21,322 nt of DNA, taken from contig BFEA01000063.1 in the NCBI GenBank assembly GCA_003427395.1, forward strand, positions 1,588,536-1,609,857, written 5' to 3'. The position numbers were made by a program, and so were the translations under genes. This stretch comes from Chara braunii. Taxonomy: Eukaryota; Streptophyta; Charophyceae; Charales; Characeae. Positions within the stretch are counted from its first letter, which is position 1; the number at the start of each line of letters is the position of its first letter. This document shows, in pieces, positions 1 to 8,440 of this stretch. The notes under the pieces are model-generated. The model did no database searches. It saw only the letters and a list, made by a program, of their open reading frames with translations, and was not told the DNA's origin.

Positions 1-65
1 TGTGTGTGTGTGTGTGCGTGCAGGCGCAAACTGTCAATCAATCAATCAATCACACACACACAAAC
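1..65. repeat. (TG)n and (CA)n microsatellites at the window edge
   Basis: The first 20 bases are a TG run, and an ATCA/CA run follows at about 36-65. No gene is visible. Because the far end of the window is also a dinucleotide run, this edge is probably where an assembly contig stopped. Confidence 0.85.
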
Positions 66-137
66 ACGACGGTGATGACAACGACAACTGTGGTGATGAC
101 CCTTTTTTTAAGTCTTTTCTTTTTTTGAAGACCACTA

Positions 138-245
138 CGATGGAGGGGGAACAGCAGGACGAGGAGGGAGGAGGAGGAGGAGGCTACCATGTAGGAGGAG
201 GAGGACAAGGAAGAGGAGGAAAAGGAGTAGGACGAGGAGACACAC
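138..245. repeat. Purine-rich GGA/GAGGAG tract
   Basis: A nearly pure G/A stretch built of GGA and GAG steps. It gives Gly/Glu-rich open frames on the plus strand and Ser-rich frames on the minus strand, which are composition artefacts rather than genes. From 246 to 645 the sequence is A-rich with a short near-repeat (GAATGGAAAACAGAAAG twice near 558-597), and I see no gene there. Confidence 0.75.
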
Positions 246-647
246 AAAAAAATATGACCCATTATATGAATAAAAGAATTGTGCTCCCCTGAAAACATAC
301 AAACATGAAACTGCCTCGTCCTACTCTGTGGAGTATCCAACTGCCACAGCAACTCCTCCCACGTGATGCCTCCCCCCCCCTCTCGCTCGCAGGGGGTCCA
401 CTTGTTTCTAGTGTATACAACAAACTGAGAAATGGTCTAATAAGCAGTAGAATGGGAAAAGCAAAGCAGAAAATAAAAAGAAAACTGAAGATATAATAGA
501 AGGGAGATTTTTTCTCTTTTCCTGCAATGAAGAACAAGAAGAAAAGAAAAGAGAAAATGAATGGAAAACAGAAAGAAAATGAATGGAAAACAGAAAGAGG
601 CCAAACAGATAAATATTAGCAGCATTGATGTTCTCCAACTGACTTAC

Positions 648-985
648 CATCAAGCATGTTTGTCCTGAGCTCATGTTTGAGAAGAGTATAATTTTGCTTG
701 TGAGTAAACAACTTCTGCTCCATATCAAGAATTTGAGACTCGTACTCACTGGAGATTACCTCCCTCTNATGTTTGAGAAGAGTATAATTTTGCTTGTGAG
801 TAAACAACTTCTGCTCCATATCAAGAATTTGAGACTCGTACTCACTGGAGATTACCTCCCTCTCCTCACGAATCCGGTCAGCAATCAGGTCATCTGTTTT
901 TTCCAGCTGAAGGACAGGATAAAATTCCGAACAAGCAAGGCCCATTGAGATGCTGATGTCAGAAACGAAGGGATTAAGGGCTTCC

Positions 986-986
<1 letters not shown>
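648..986 (-). CDS. Internal exon of an unidentified coiled-coil host protein (exon C)
   Basis: On the minus strand an open frame runs from an acceptor (CACATAG, just after the CA-rich tract) to a very good donor, GATG followed by GTAAGTC, so the exon's last base is at plus position 648. The peptide begins EEALNPFVSD and continues into a charged heptad-like stretch (LIADRIREEREVISSEYESQ) typical of a coiled coil. It starts with two leftover codon bases (AG), which join in phase with the single leftover G of the exon at 1372-1526 to give Glu. A 95-bp duplication with an N between the copies lies inside it; the duplication plus N is 96 nt, so the frame stays open. Without the duplication the exon would be 243 nt. 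I do not recognise the family. Confidence 0.6.
673..863. repeat. 95-bp perfect direct duplication flanking a single N
   Basis: Bases 673-767 and 769-863 appear identical, and position 768 is the only ambiguous base in the window. An exact duplication abutting an N is the pattern left when two overlapping contigs are placed end to end with a minimal gap, so this is probably an assembly artefact and not a real tandem repeat. Confidence 0.85.
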
Positions 987-990
<4 letters not shown>

Positions 991-1036
<46 letters not shown>

Positions 1037-1070
1037 ACGTGTGCACGTGTGTGTGTGTGTGCGTGTGCGT

Positions 1071-1107
<37 letters not shown>
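991..1107. repeat. (GT)n microsatellite with CACGTG/GCGTGT interruptions
   Basis: About 117 bases of GT, interrupted near 1036-1080 by GCACGTGT and GCGTGT units. On the minus strand it reads CA and supplies the tract directly upstream of the acceptor of the exon at 648-986. Confidence 0.9.
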
Positions 1108-1108
<1 letters not shown>

Positions 1109-1371
1109 TGTCAATGAAGTTATATTCTCCACCTGATGTGTAGATCTAAAATGGAAGCACCCTTAACTTACAATCCTCAATCAAGTGGTATGTGATGTTT
1201 CGATGAGACGGCTATTTGATTGTTGTTTTCTGAGTGTGTGCGGGCAGCTGCGCATGTGCATGTGTGTCAGTACACGCCGCAGACTAGCTACACTTGAATA
1301 GCACAAAAAACTTCCAGTGCTTTAGATGTTCCTCCAACCTGTAGGGTTTCCTTTTTCCTTGAATTGCTTAC

Positions 1372-1526
1372 CTCCATAGCCCCTGGAGCTACCGCCGTCT
1401 TCCCCCGAACACAGTGCACCCTCATTCTGACTGTACCGAACAGGAAAGCATGGCTTGATACATTCATGCTCAGGGTCCATTGTGTTTGGGGGAAGATGGT
1501 ACCACCTTGCTGGATCGGCAGGACAT
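1372..1526 (-). CDS. Probable internal exon of the same host gene (exon B)
   Basis: On the minus strand a frame with protein-like composition, containing ARWYHLPPNTMDPEHECIKP and later EDGGSSRGYG, ends at a strong donor: GGAG followed by GTAAGC, last exon base 1372. One leftover G at this end completes a Glu codon with the AG that opens the exon at 648-986. The 5' boundary is uncertain. A TGA in frame lies just upstream, and the possible acceptors are GGGAG (exon from 1526) or CCAG (exon from 1509). Neither phase fits directly to the exon at 2428-2530, so a further exon may lie between them or one boundary is wrong. Function unknown. Confidence 0.45.
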
Positions 1527-2340
1527 CTCCCAGCCGATCAGGTTATTCCCAGGTTTTTTAAATTGAGAAAACTATTTGAAAATCACCATCAAACCATTGC
1601 ATTGTGTGGTCTTCATAACTTCCCCATGAAACCTTTGCAGGCCTGGGTCACCTCCGAACATGTTCAAAATAGCTTACGTTGACTGTCTGCGCCTATCCCC
1701 CCCAGCATCTTTACTCGGCACCGGCATGTTTTGGCTCGTTACCGTGCCCTCCTGTCACCGTCCCGATGATTTTTTCATTTTCACAAACCCTCGCAGTTCC
1801 CTACCGATAGCATTTTCATGCCGTATCCAACCCCCAGTGGCAATCCTCGAGTTTTACGGCCAGATCTGGCCATACCCTCCCACTGAGGCTACTCTCCGTA
1901 ATGCTGAAAATGGTATCGAACTGGGGTACCCTTCTGAGCCTTCTCCATTCAGCTCCCCATCCAGTGTCGTGAGTACTAAGGGGAACAGTGCATCCAAGTT
2001 CCTGTTTGCATTCACCCTATGCAGTGTACTAATGATGACTGCATATTGCTGTTCATTAACCCAAAAGGAGTCAAAACGTCTTGATCAGTGCGTGTGTGTG
2101 TTACGAATTTTCACCACAACATCCCCTGTTCCACGCAGATGAGTAGATCCAAAATCACAGCAACTTTACATCTATTGCAGATGATCAAGCATGCTTAAGA
2201 TGAGCCAATCCACCAATGAAACAGTTTTGCCTCTATAGTCAGCAACATTAGGCAGAATATCTATCCAAAATCACAGAAATGAGAGGATTTCATGCTGTAC
2301 CAGTCCCGGGTCCCAGTCCCAAGTCCCAGGACCCAGTCCT
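1527..2340. other. Putative intron; no gene seen
   Basis: About 800 bases between two candidate minus-strand exons. A 160-codon plus-strand frame crosses 1660-2142, but it shows no recognisable motif, lies opposite the exon direction and has mixed composition, so I do not call it. A further exon could be hidden here, since the phases of the flanking exons do not join directly. Confidence 0.4.
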
Positions 2341-2412
2341 AAGGAAGGGAGGGAGGAAGGAAGGAAAGGAGGGAGGAAGGAAGGAAGGAAAGGAGGGAGG
2401 AAGGAAGGAAGG
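2341..2412. repeat. (GGAA/GGAGG)n purine microsatellite
   Basis: Repeating GGAAGGAAGGAAAGGAGG units. On the minus strand it is a CTTCC pyrimidine run directly downstream of the candidate donor of the exon at 2428-2530. Confidence 0.9.
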
Positions 2413-2427
2413 TATCTTGGACAGCAC

Positions 2428-2530
2428 CTTTCTCCTCATAAATTCGAGCTCATAAATAATTCCAAGGCCTCGATCGCACACCTCTGCTTCCCTTCTTGCT
2501 ATATGACGCTCATTCTCCATTTCCCTAAGT
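2428..2530 (-). CDS. Probable internal coiled-coil exon of the host gene (exon A)
   Basis: On the minus strand an acceptor (GATTTGTAG) opens a 103-nt segment that reads LREMENERHIARREAEVC and then YELEFMRRK, highly charged and coiled-coil-like. It ends at AAAG followed by GTGCTG, an acceptable but weaker donor. One base is left over at the start and the end is in phase 0. The charged, heptad-like character matches the exon at 648-986, which is why I place them in one gene, but that linkage is an inference. Family unknown. Confidence 0.5.
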
Positions 2531-2703
2531 CTACAAATCACTTGAAATACACAGTGCAGAGGAGTTCGCATTATTTTCCACCCAACTCAGTACCATAAGC
2601 TGCAGTCCACTTCCAATATCCAAACCCTTTTATTGATATGTTTTTCCTTTTTATAAGTGTTGTAATTAAATTCAGATTTATTGTTTATTTATTTATAAAT
2701 TGC

Positions 2704-2809
2704 CAAAAGAAATTGGACCATTTCTGCATTTGTGTGTGCTATCTCTGTTCAGGGGTAATGCTAATCTTCCCCGCATTGTTCCAATTTTAGTCGATGTCCC
2801 CAAGGACAC
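2704..2809 (-). pseudogene. U6: U6 snRNA pseudogene, plant type
   Basis: The minus strand carries the U6 backbone in order: a 5' hairpin (GTCCTTGGGGAC), CTAAAATTGGAACAAT, GAAGATTAGCAT, then CCCCTG, CACACACAAAT and the plant-type 3' end GAAATGGTCCAATTT followed by a T-rich stop. The ACAGAGA box, which pairs with the 5' splice site, is changed to about GCGGGGA. Other changes lie in the CGCAAGGATGACACGCA region. No TATA box sits at the expected ~30 bases upstream. I call it a dead copy, probably retroposed. The GAGAAATGGTCC-type end differs from the animal CGTTCCATATTT end and supports a green-lineage host. Confidence 0.85.
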
Positions 2810-2835
2810 CAATATACAAACTTCAACAAAGAGTT

Positions 2836-2987
2836 ATGAAACAAGTTCAAACAACCGCAATCCCGAGCAACATTTTTTCAGACAATTCCCAAAGACCCGC
2901 AATCCCGGGCAACATTTGAGATTTCACATTTTTTTGAGACATTCTCTAATTTATGGTCAGACTGATGATGAAACAAGTTCAAACAAC
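2836..2987. repeat. Degenerate local repeat
   Basis: A 20-base word beginning ATGAAACAAGTTC occurs at 2836-2855 and again at 2968-2987. A second word, CAATCCCG[A/G]GCAACATTT, occurs near 2858 and 2900. This looks like a small decayed tandem or nested duplication with no coding content. Confidence 0.55.
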
Positions 2988-3071
2988 TCTTACGAAAGAG
3001 AAAGAAAGAAAAAACTTTCAAAAAATAAAAAAAAAAGAAGGAGAAAAAAAGACAAAAAATATAATAATACA

Positions 3072-3300
3072 CAGGGTAACTGGCGTTCGGGATGGGCCGA
3101 ACGTCCGAACGTACGGGACCCCTTGGGGATGCGTTCGGCCGTTCGGGCCGCACGCGGACCAAAAAAAAACAAAAAACAAAAAAAAATCTGAAACAAAAGT
3201 ATGTTATGAAATAATATGAATAAAAATAAAATAAACAACATTTGCCTGAGCACTACATCCAAATTTCTTACCAAATTTGAAATAAAAATAGAATACAGAA
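3072..3300 (-). repeat. GC-core repeat with AT-rich terminus, family copy 1
   Basis: 3072-3160 is a GC-rich core beginning CAGGGTAACTGGCGTTCGGG and holding GGGACCCCTTGGGGATGCG. A-rich sequence lies on both sides. 3225-3295, read on the minus strand, gives CAAATTTGGTAAGAAATTTG, then GATGTA and GCTCAGGCAAATGTTG. The same core, inverted, and the same terminus recur at 10131-10341, and the terminus alone at 10923 and 18293. It behaves like a short non-autonomous element; no terminal duplication could be set. Confidence 0.6.
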
Positions 3301-3540
3301 AATGCAATCAGACTCGCTTTCTTTCACACTTCGCATGCATGTAAACAGGCAGCACAGCAAACTGGCGACAAACGCGCACTCAAACTCAGAGATATGGTAG
3401 CTCAGAACACAGTCAGATACAAGCTTCAGATGGCTATGGCGCATCAGCGCCTGTACAACTCTCTGTTCGTCACTGCACCCAACTCCACTGTTCACGCACA
3501 CTCAACTTAGGACCACCCTGGATATCCCACACGCATCACA
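3301..3540. other. No feature seen
   Basis: Mixed-composition sequence with no convincing open frame, RNA gene or repeat on either strand. Confidence 0.4.
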
Positions 3541-3542
3541 GT

Positions 3543-3565
3543 GTACACACACACACACACACACT
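3543..3565. repeat. (CA)n microsatellite
   Basis: Short CA run at the presumed outer end of the LTR. Confidence 0.85.
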
Positions 3566-3944
3566 ACACTCCCCTATCAGCTATGGCGGCTATGGCTAAG
3601 CACTCCTCGCCCACTTCGTCTTCAGGCATACTGCAGACCACCTCGCACAAGTCGCTGTGGCAGCGCTTCCGCATGGCTTACGCAGGAATGAATGAATGGC
3701 TGGTCGCTGCCTCTTGACTTATACTTCTGCAGCTCGTTGGTCTGCCCCTTTCCCATGCCCGTGGTACACACAGTCCCATACGGTACTTGCTTGACTGGAC
3801 TAGGACTGACTGGGACCGGTACCGCTGACTCAGCAAGGGTGGACTCCACCACTTGCCCACTTGCCTCTGTCTAGACGTGAGCAAGCTTCAAAAGGCCACT
3901 ACTGGGACCCCTTCTAGAAGGCTTAGTCCTGGCCTTTCGAAGAC

Positions 3945-4022
3945 AGTAGCAGCTACGACCTTGACCTTTCAGGACTGTAGCAGCTACGACCTTAACCCTT
4001 CAGAAGTCCTACAGCTACGACT
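3945..4022. repeat. Short tandem subrepeats within the LTR
   Basis: CAGTAGCAGCTACGACCTT, then CTGTAGCAGCTACGACCTT, then CCTACAGCTACGACTT, spaced about 33 bases apart. AGCTGC/TAGCT inverted motifs in each unit could form small hairpins. Confidence 0.65.
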
Positions 4023-4235
4023 TCTAGAACTCCCTAAGACCTCTACCCGACAAGTCTACAGATCGAACCCCTATACCTACAGACCCTACGACAGCCTACC
4101 AACTTCTGCGAACACACACAGGTCACGGGTTCAACTCTCAGGGTCAACACAGGTACCGTACACAGGTAGGGTGAGAACTAGGGATCGAGCCCTGGGATCT
4201 GCATTCGCTACTGCTAACAGGTGAAAACCGTTTCA

Positions 4236-4248
4236 CTCCCGCCGGCCT
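4236..4248 (-). other. Polypurine tract of the Ty3/gypsy element
   Basis: On the minus strand AGGCCGGCGGGAG stands between the end of the polyprotein and the TG that opens the LTR. This is where plus-strand DNA priming would occur in Ty3/gypsy elements. It is not a pure purine run, so the call rests mainly on position. Confidence 0.45.
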
Positions 4249-4273
4249 AAATTCGAGGTCCTCCGAGAATAAT

Positions 4274-5820
4274 TCAGTCCAAGGCAGGACCTTTACCTTT
4301 CTTATCTCTCTCGTAGGCTCTAACTACGTCGGGAGCTGTTTCTAGAAGTTCTGTCCTGGTTAACCACCGGTCATCCTCTGGTTCCTGGTAAGCAAACCGG
4401 ACCTTATACTGTTTATGTGGACGACCTCTACCTCCTGTTCTAAATACATCCTCACCTACAACGTCGTCAATCTTCCTTCCATCCATGTCTGGGGGGATCA
4501 TGGATCTTCGAGATGGAAACTGTTGACTTGTGACACATGGCAACAACTTTGATGCATGAAATACGGGGTAGGTGTGGAGGTGTGCTGGGATCTCGACTGT
4601 ATAGGACGGCCCATCCTCTCCGCCCTTAACTTTTAGAACTGGCCACGGTCCTCTATACGCGGGCAGTAGCGTTTGTGAGATGTTTTCCTCAGGAGCAAAC
4701 TCTTTGGCCTTGACCCAGACCAGGTCGCCCACTTGAAACTGTGACGGGCGACGGTGATTATTAGCCTGTTCTATCTTTCTGTGTTGGGCCTTCCTGAGGT
4801 TCTCAACAACAGTAGCTAACTCTTTCTCGTGTTGTCGCAAACTCCCTTGTACCGGGCGGTAGCCTGTGAATCTGGTCCCGGTTATCTCCCTCGAACGGTC
4901 TACGCGATCTAAAGGATTTGTGCAGCTCATTGGGAGTGTGACATGTGGACAAATGCATGCTATTGTTATACGCACTGGCTACCTTGGGCAACATCTCATC
5001 CCAATTGACTTGATCTGGTCTAATGTACATACGCAGAACTTGCTGCAGAATCTTATTCATTTGCTCAGTTTGACCGTTAGTCTCTGGATGACGGCCAGAT
5101 GACATCAGCAACTTTGACCCATAAACTTTCATCAGGTTCTGCCAGTTCTGACTTGTAAAGTGGGTGTCTCTATCACTAACGATAGACAATGGGATTCCAT
5201 GCTCACTAACCCAAAAGTTAAAAAACTTCTGAATGACTAGCTCAGTACGAGCTTCTGCGAGTAATGGAACAAAAACAGCATACTTACTGAATCTATCAAC
5301 TATGACCATGACTTGGCTCTTGCCGTGCCTACTCCTGACTTGGGTATCCATAAGGTCAATGGACACAAAGTCTCTTGGCTGGTCAGGAATAGGTAAGGGT
5401 CTGAGAAGACCTAGAGGGGCACGCATAGTAGTCTTGTTTCTCTGGCATACTTTGCAATTGCGAACATACTCTATGCAGTCAGCTTTCATTCTTGGCCAAG
5501 TATACGCGTGCATCAAGTTGGCTAAAGTCTTTTGCCAAACAAAATGTCCCTCTGTATCATGACATTCCCCTAGGATCAAACTACGGATCTCCTCACTGTT
5601 GGGAACGCATAGACGGTCTACTACATTGGTCTTCTCGAACAACAGTCCTTCGGTAGCGCGATAATCTGGTTCAGTCTCTGGGGCCTCCTTAACCCTTTTG
5701 AGGAGGTCACTATAGATAGGGTCCTGCGCGTATGCCTGTCTTACTTTCTCTTGTAGGCCAGTCCCTATATCCAGATAGTGAACTATAGCTCCAAAGTAGT
5801 CCGATCTCCTACTTAGAGCA
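4274..5820 (-). pseudogene. Integrase and chromodomain of the Ty3/gypsy polyprotein
   Basis: Integrase joins the cDNA ends to the host chromosome. From the N-terminal side: an H...GHF and CKVCQ zinc-binding region (about 5430-5560), then the D,D,E catalytic core with SIDLMD, SDRDTHF and the E of PETNGQTEQ. The GPX-like part follows (VGDLVWV, YRGPWPVLK, YTVEIPAHLHTYPVFHASKL), and a chromodomain ends the protein (QYKVRFAYQEPEDDRWLTR ...). A frameshift separates the catalytic part from the C-terminal part near 4880, where TPNELHKSF continues in one frame and GTRFTGYRP in another. The stop is at 4274. The chromodomain likely once steered insertion to marked chromatin, as in other chromoviruses. 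The upstream edge (5820) is approximate. Confidence 0.85.
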
Positions 5821-6423
5821 TCCGCAACTACGTTGTACTTGCCCTTAACTGGTTTAAGCTCGAAGTCATACTGGTCTATCTCAGCGGCCCACCTAGTCAA
5901 CTTAGGCGTCATTTTGGCCTGTGTCTTCAGCCACCTAAGCGTCTCGTGGTCTGAATACACTTTGAAGTACCTCCCAAGCAGGTAATGCTTCTAGTGTTCT
6001 AAGGCCTGCCTGAGAGCGTAGAGTTCTCTCACGTATGTCGAGGTATCTACCTTCTCTGAGGGCATCCTCGCTGACATGAACTCTATTGGTCTGTAGCCAT
6101 TGTCTTCGTCCTGCTGTAACACAACGCCTATCCCATACTGACTCGCGTTCGTGGTGACGACAAATGGCTAGGACGGATCTGCTACTTTGAGGGACGACAA
6201 ATAGAAAGGACGAATCTGCTACTTTGAGGACAGGATAGTCTATCAATGCGTGCTTTAGCTTCTTGAGCACGGACGTACAGTCTTTGTCCCACTGCCAGAT
6301 TGCCTCTTGCTTGAGCAACCTGCGAAGGGGAGCGGCGATAGTCGAGGAATTCCTCACGAACTTCCTATAGTAGTTAGCTAGGCCTAGGAACGACCGCAAC
6401 TCAGTCAATGTGCGGAACGTCGG
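5821..6423 (-). pseudogene. RNase H of the Ty3/gypsy polyprotein
   Basis: Begins with the connection segment TELRSFLGLANYYRKFV and the APLRRLLK motif, and ends with VYSDHETLRWL and the KGKYNVVADALSR motif. This activity removes the RNA template during cDNA synthesis. It is broken in at least two places. A ~25-base local duplication (GGAC[G/A]ATCTGCTACTTTGAGG at about 6172 and 6212) shifts the frame. A TAG on the minus strand (plus 5991-5993) stands where relatives have Trp in the EHW-HYLLG motif. Part of the domain is readable only in a second frame. Confidence 0.8.
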
Positions 6424-7110
6424 TCAATCTCTAATTGCCGCTATCTTACTGTCCTCAGGTCTAATGCTATCTCCGTCTAAGACGTGGCCCAAGTACAAGA
6501 CTTGTGTCTTGGCCCACCCGCACTTCTTCGCATTGATCTTGAAGTTAGCTTCTCTCGGCTTCTCCAAGACCTTCCTCAAATGACCCTGATGCCCTTGGAG
6601 GGTCTTACTAAATACTAATATATCATCTAGATAGACTACAACAAATTTGTCTAACCATGGCCTAAACAAATCGTTCATACAGCGCGGGAACGTGGCAGGC
6701 GCATTGGTTAGTCCAAAGGGCATCACTATGAACTCATAGTGCCCATATCTACTTCGGAACGCAGTCTTGTACTGGTCATCAGGATGGACCGCTATCTGAT
6801 GATATCCAGACTTTAGATCGATCTTCGAAAAATATGTGCAACCCTGCACCCGATCTAAGAGATCGTCTATCCTGGGCAGTGGCTCAACTTTCTTCACTGT
6901 GATCGCATTCAGACCCCTGTAATCTATGCACGTCCGCAACTCGCCTTCCTTTTTGGGGACAAACAAGACTGGCTCCAAAAGGAGATGAACTGGGCCTAAT
7001 CCGACCCTTTTCTAGGAACTCGTCTAACTGCTTACGCAGCTCCTCTAACTCCCTTGGGGACATCCTGTAGACTGCTCCCTTAGGAGTTCTACGGCCAGGC
7101 TCTATTTTTA
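6424..7110 (-). pseudogene. Reverse transcriptase of the Ty3/gypsy polyprotein
   Basis: Motifs in order: VLFVPKKEGELRTCIDYRGL, SKIDLKSGYHQIAVHPDD (first catalytic Asp), FIVMPFGLTNAPATF, and VVVYLDDILVFSK with an intact YLDD. The spacing is normal for Ty3/gypsy RT. The start of the domain (RPSSSPFGA) lies in another frame upstream of about 6975, so there is a one-base change there. A TGA at plus 6424-6426 ends the frame, followed in the same frame by the start of the next domain; relatives have Trp here (IR[D/E]WP). The catalytic centre is preserved but the reading frame is not. Confidence 0.88.
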
Positions 7111-7117
7111 TCCGGTG

Positions 7118-7690
7118 CTAGATCGGTTGCGGTACTACTCCTCTTGGCAGCGCGGTTAAGTCTTTGAACTCCTCCAGCAGCTTGGCGATGGTTGGATTCA
7201 TGGGTGTGTCCTCCTTAGGCTCAGTGACAGGTCTGATATAAGCTACGAAGACCTGATCATCTAACTGCTCCTTTCTCACTAATCGCGTGAACGCGGGAGC
7301 ACTGAGACAACAATGTGCCAGTGAGTTGTCTACTCCTGACACATGAAACAGGCGGGTCGTCTTAACCTCGCCTGACGGACTAGGGAGCCTACACTCATGC
7401 TCTCTCAAATAGAGTGTGGCCCCGGCTGCCTCTCCCCAGTCCATACCTAGGACTACATCAAACGGAAGGTCATCTTGTACGAGGAGAGTCAGGGAATGGG
7501 GAACTCTCTCCACTTTCCCATCTTTCTCTAGGCGGAAATAAACCTTGACTCCCTCTACGTAGTCCTCAACACGCATAATGCGGTTGTCTGCGAGGACACT
7601 AACTATGGGGTCTTCCAACTTTTGGACTTTCAACCCTAGCCTTCACTTCTTTAGCGCTCTACGGCTAATATAACTGCGAGTAGCCCCTGA
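7118..7690 (-). pseudogene. Retroviral-type aspartic protease of the Ty3/gypsy element
   Basis: The catalytic DSGATRSYISRRAL is present near 7645-7690 on the minus strand. It is followed by an in-frame TGA (plus 7643-7645) and then the rest of the fold, with VLADNRIMRV and the second conserved block LPFDVVLGMDWGE. The protease matures the Gag-Pol polyprotein. The N-terminal side is lost: the sequence just before FFAACDSG merges into the Penelope-like fragment. Its C-terminal linker (TIAKLLEEFKDL) leads towards the RT. Confidence 0.8.
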
Positions 7691-7817
7691 ATCACAAGCA
7701 GCAAAAAATGGCCGTAGTGGGAAGAGCTAGGAGGTTTACCGACATGCCAGGAGCGGAGCTGAGTTTTTTGTTTGCTCTTAAGGTGGAGCTGAGACTACGA
7801 GGGTTTAAGGATGAGTT

Positions 7818-8095
7818 TTTTGACGGTGTTTTGAGGAACTTCTCGAACAAATTTGGGGGTCTCTGGCGTACTTGGGTCGAATGTCTGACAGAATGGAGCA
7901 GTTTTCTGCCAGGTCTTGTCTGAGGATACGGTGCCTGGTGTTGTGGTGTAGGTGCACAGGGTTCTTTGACTGTGTTTTGAGGAACTTCTCGGGGGGTCTC
8001 TGGCGTACTTCGGTCGAATGTCTGACAGGATGGAGCAGTTTTCAGCCAGGTCCTGTCTGAGGGTACAGTGCCTTGTGTTGTGGTGCAGGGGCAGG
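7818..8095 (+). repeat. Tandem duplication of ~140 bp in the truncated Penelope-like element
   Basis: 7818-7963 and 7964-8095 repeat the same series: TTTGAC[G/T]GTGTTTTGAGG, AACTTCTCG, TCTCTGGCGTACTT, TCGAATGTCTGACAG and TGGAGCAGTTTT. The offset is about 146 bases. The second copy lacks AACAAATTT, and point differences are scattered through it. Confidence 0.8.
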
Positions 8096-8313
8096 CTCGT
8101 TTCACAAATTCTGACGACTGAGTGAGGGTCGAGACCTTTTTTGGCGGGTCTAGGTTGGACGCGTTGGCTGGAAAAAAAAAATTCAGTCGGGTCTCCTGGT
8201 GGGTTGGCGGCCTGAGAATAGGGGTTGCGCCTTGGGAATGGCGGACCGCCATTGACCTGCAGTTTCGGGGATGACGTACTCGATTGTACCGTTTGTTATC
8301 TTACGCGACGTAG

Positions 8314-8359
8314 ACCCCTGATGAGTCCGGCTCTGGTGACCGGACGAAACATGTAGGGT
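8314..8359 (+). ncRNA. Type I hammerhead ribozyme of the truncated Penelope-like element
   Basis: All core bases are present. Stem I strand ACCC (8314-8317) precedes CTGATGA (8318-8324). Stem II is GTCCGG/CCGGAC with a 9-nt loop, then GAAAC (8346-8350). Helix III is only two base pairs (AC/GU, loop AU), then GTA, with the predicted cut after A8355, and GGGT (8356-8359) closes stem I. A very short helix III with open stem I is the form described for hammerheads of Penelope-like elements. Every predicted pair is Watson-Crick. Confidence 0.9.
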
Positions 8360-8440
8360 TGTCCGCCAGTGACTCGATTTGTGCTACACTGACTATGGGC
8401 ATGCCACCTAATTCTGATCGAGTTTGCTTGGGCTGTTGTT

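Larger units (their letters stand above)
3541..4235 (-). repeat. 3' LTR of the Ty3/gypsy element (outer end uncertain)
   Basis: The internal end is placed at 4235. On the minus strand the polyprotein stop is followed by a purine-rich tract (AGGCCGGCGGGAG) and then TGAAACGG, the usual PPT-TG junction. The other end cannot be fixed because no second LTR is present for comparison; I put it near the (CA)n at 3543-3565 only as a working limit. Inside, three imperfect ~35-bp subrepeats (GTAGCAGCTACGACCTT-like) lie at about 3945-4022. The track contains no long open frame. Confidence 0.45.
3541..7707 (-). mobile_element. Decayed Ty3/gypsy chromovirus, 5' part missing
   Basis: Reading down the minus strand from 7707: aspartic protease, reverse transcriptase, RNase H, integrase, chromodomain, PPT, LTR. 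The order PR-RT-RH-INT with a C-terminal chromodomain defines the Ty3/gypsy chromovirus group. Gag, the primer-binding site and the 5' LTR were not found. The element ends abruptly where a truncated Penelope-like element begins (about 7695-7707), and I could not recover gag beyond that insertion. Three premature stops, all at presumptive Trp codons, and several frameshifts make it inactive. Confidence 0.85.
7695..8440 (+). mobile_element. 5'-truncated Penelope-like element, 3' end with hammerhead
   Basis: The plus strand encodes KQQKMAVVGRARRF, then ELSFLFALKVELRLRGF and FFDGVLRNFS. This matches the C-terminal end of the RT of the full element at 11491-18257 (KQQKLAVIGS, LKVELRLRGF, FDIALCNFS) but is clearly diverged, so it belongs to a different family. 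A type I hammerhead follows at 8314-8359, and weaker similarity to the post-ribozyme pLTR (GCCAG...CTCGA) runs to about 8440, where I place an approximate end. The 5' truncation is the usual result of incomplete reverse transcription. Its first bases (CAAGCAGCAAAAAA) are also readable as the gypsy protease FFAAC codons on the other strand, so the junction is a microhomology. Confidence 0.75.

Noticed and set aside
50-352. Ser-rich and Gly/Glu-rich open frames in the GA tract
   Set aside because: Produced by low-complexity purine repeats, not by coding constraint.
1660-2142. 160-codon plus-strand open frame
   Set aside because: No recognisable motif, antisense to the supported exons, unremarkable composition; not enough to call a gene.
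2966-2981. CTGATGA followed by TGAAAC, hammerhead-like core words
   Set aside because: No room for stem II and no pairing for stems I or III.
4110-4150. GGGTTCAACTCTC resembling a tRNA B box within the LTR
   Set aside because: Poor match, no A box at the right distance and no cloverleaf; lies inside the presumed LTR.
6772-6810. CTGATGA words in the gypsy RT region, both strands
   Set aside because: No GAAA after a plausible stem II; they are coding sequence of the RT.
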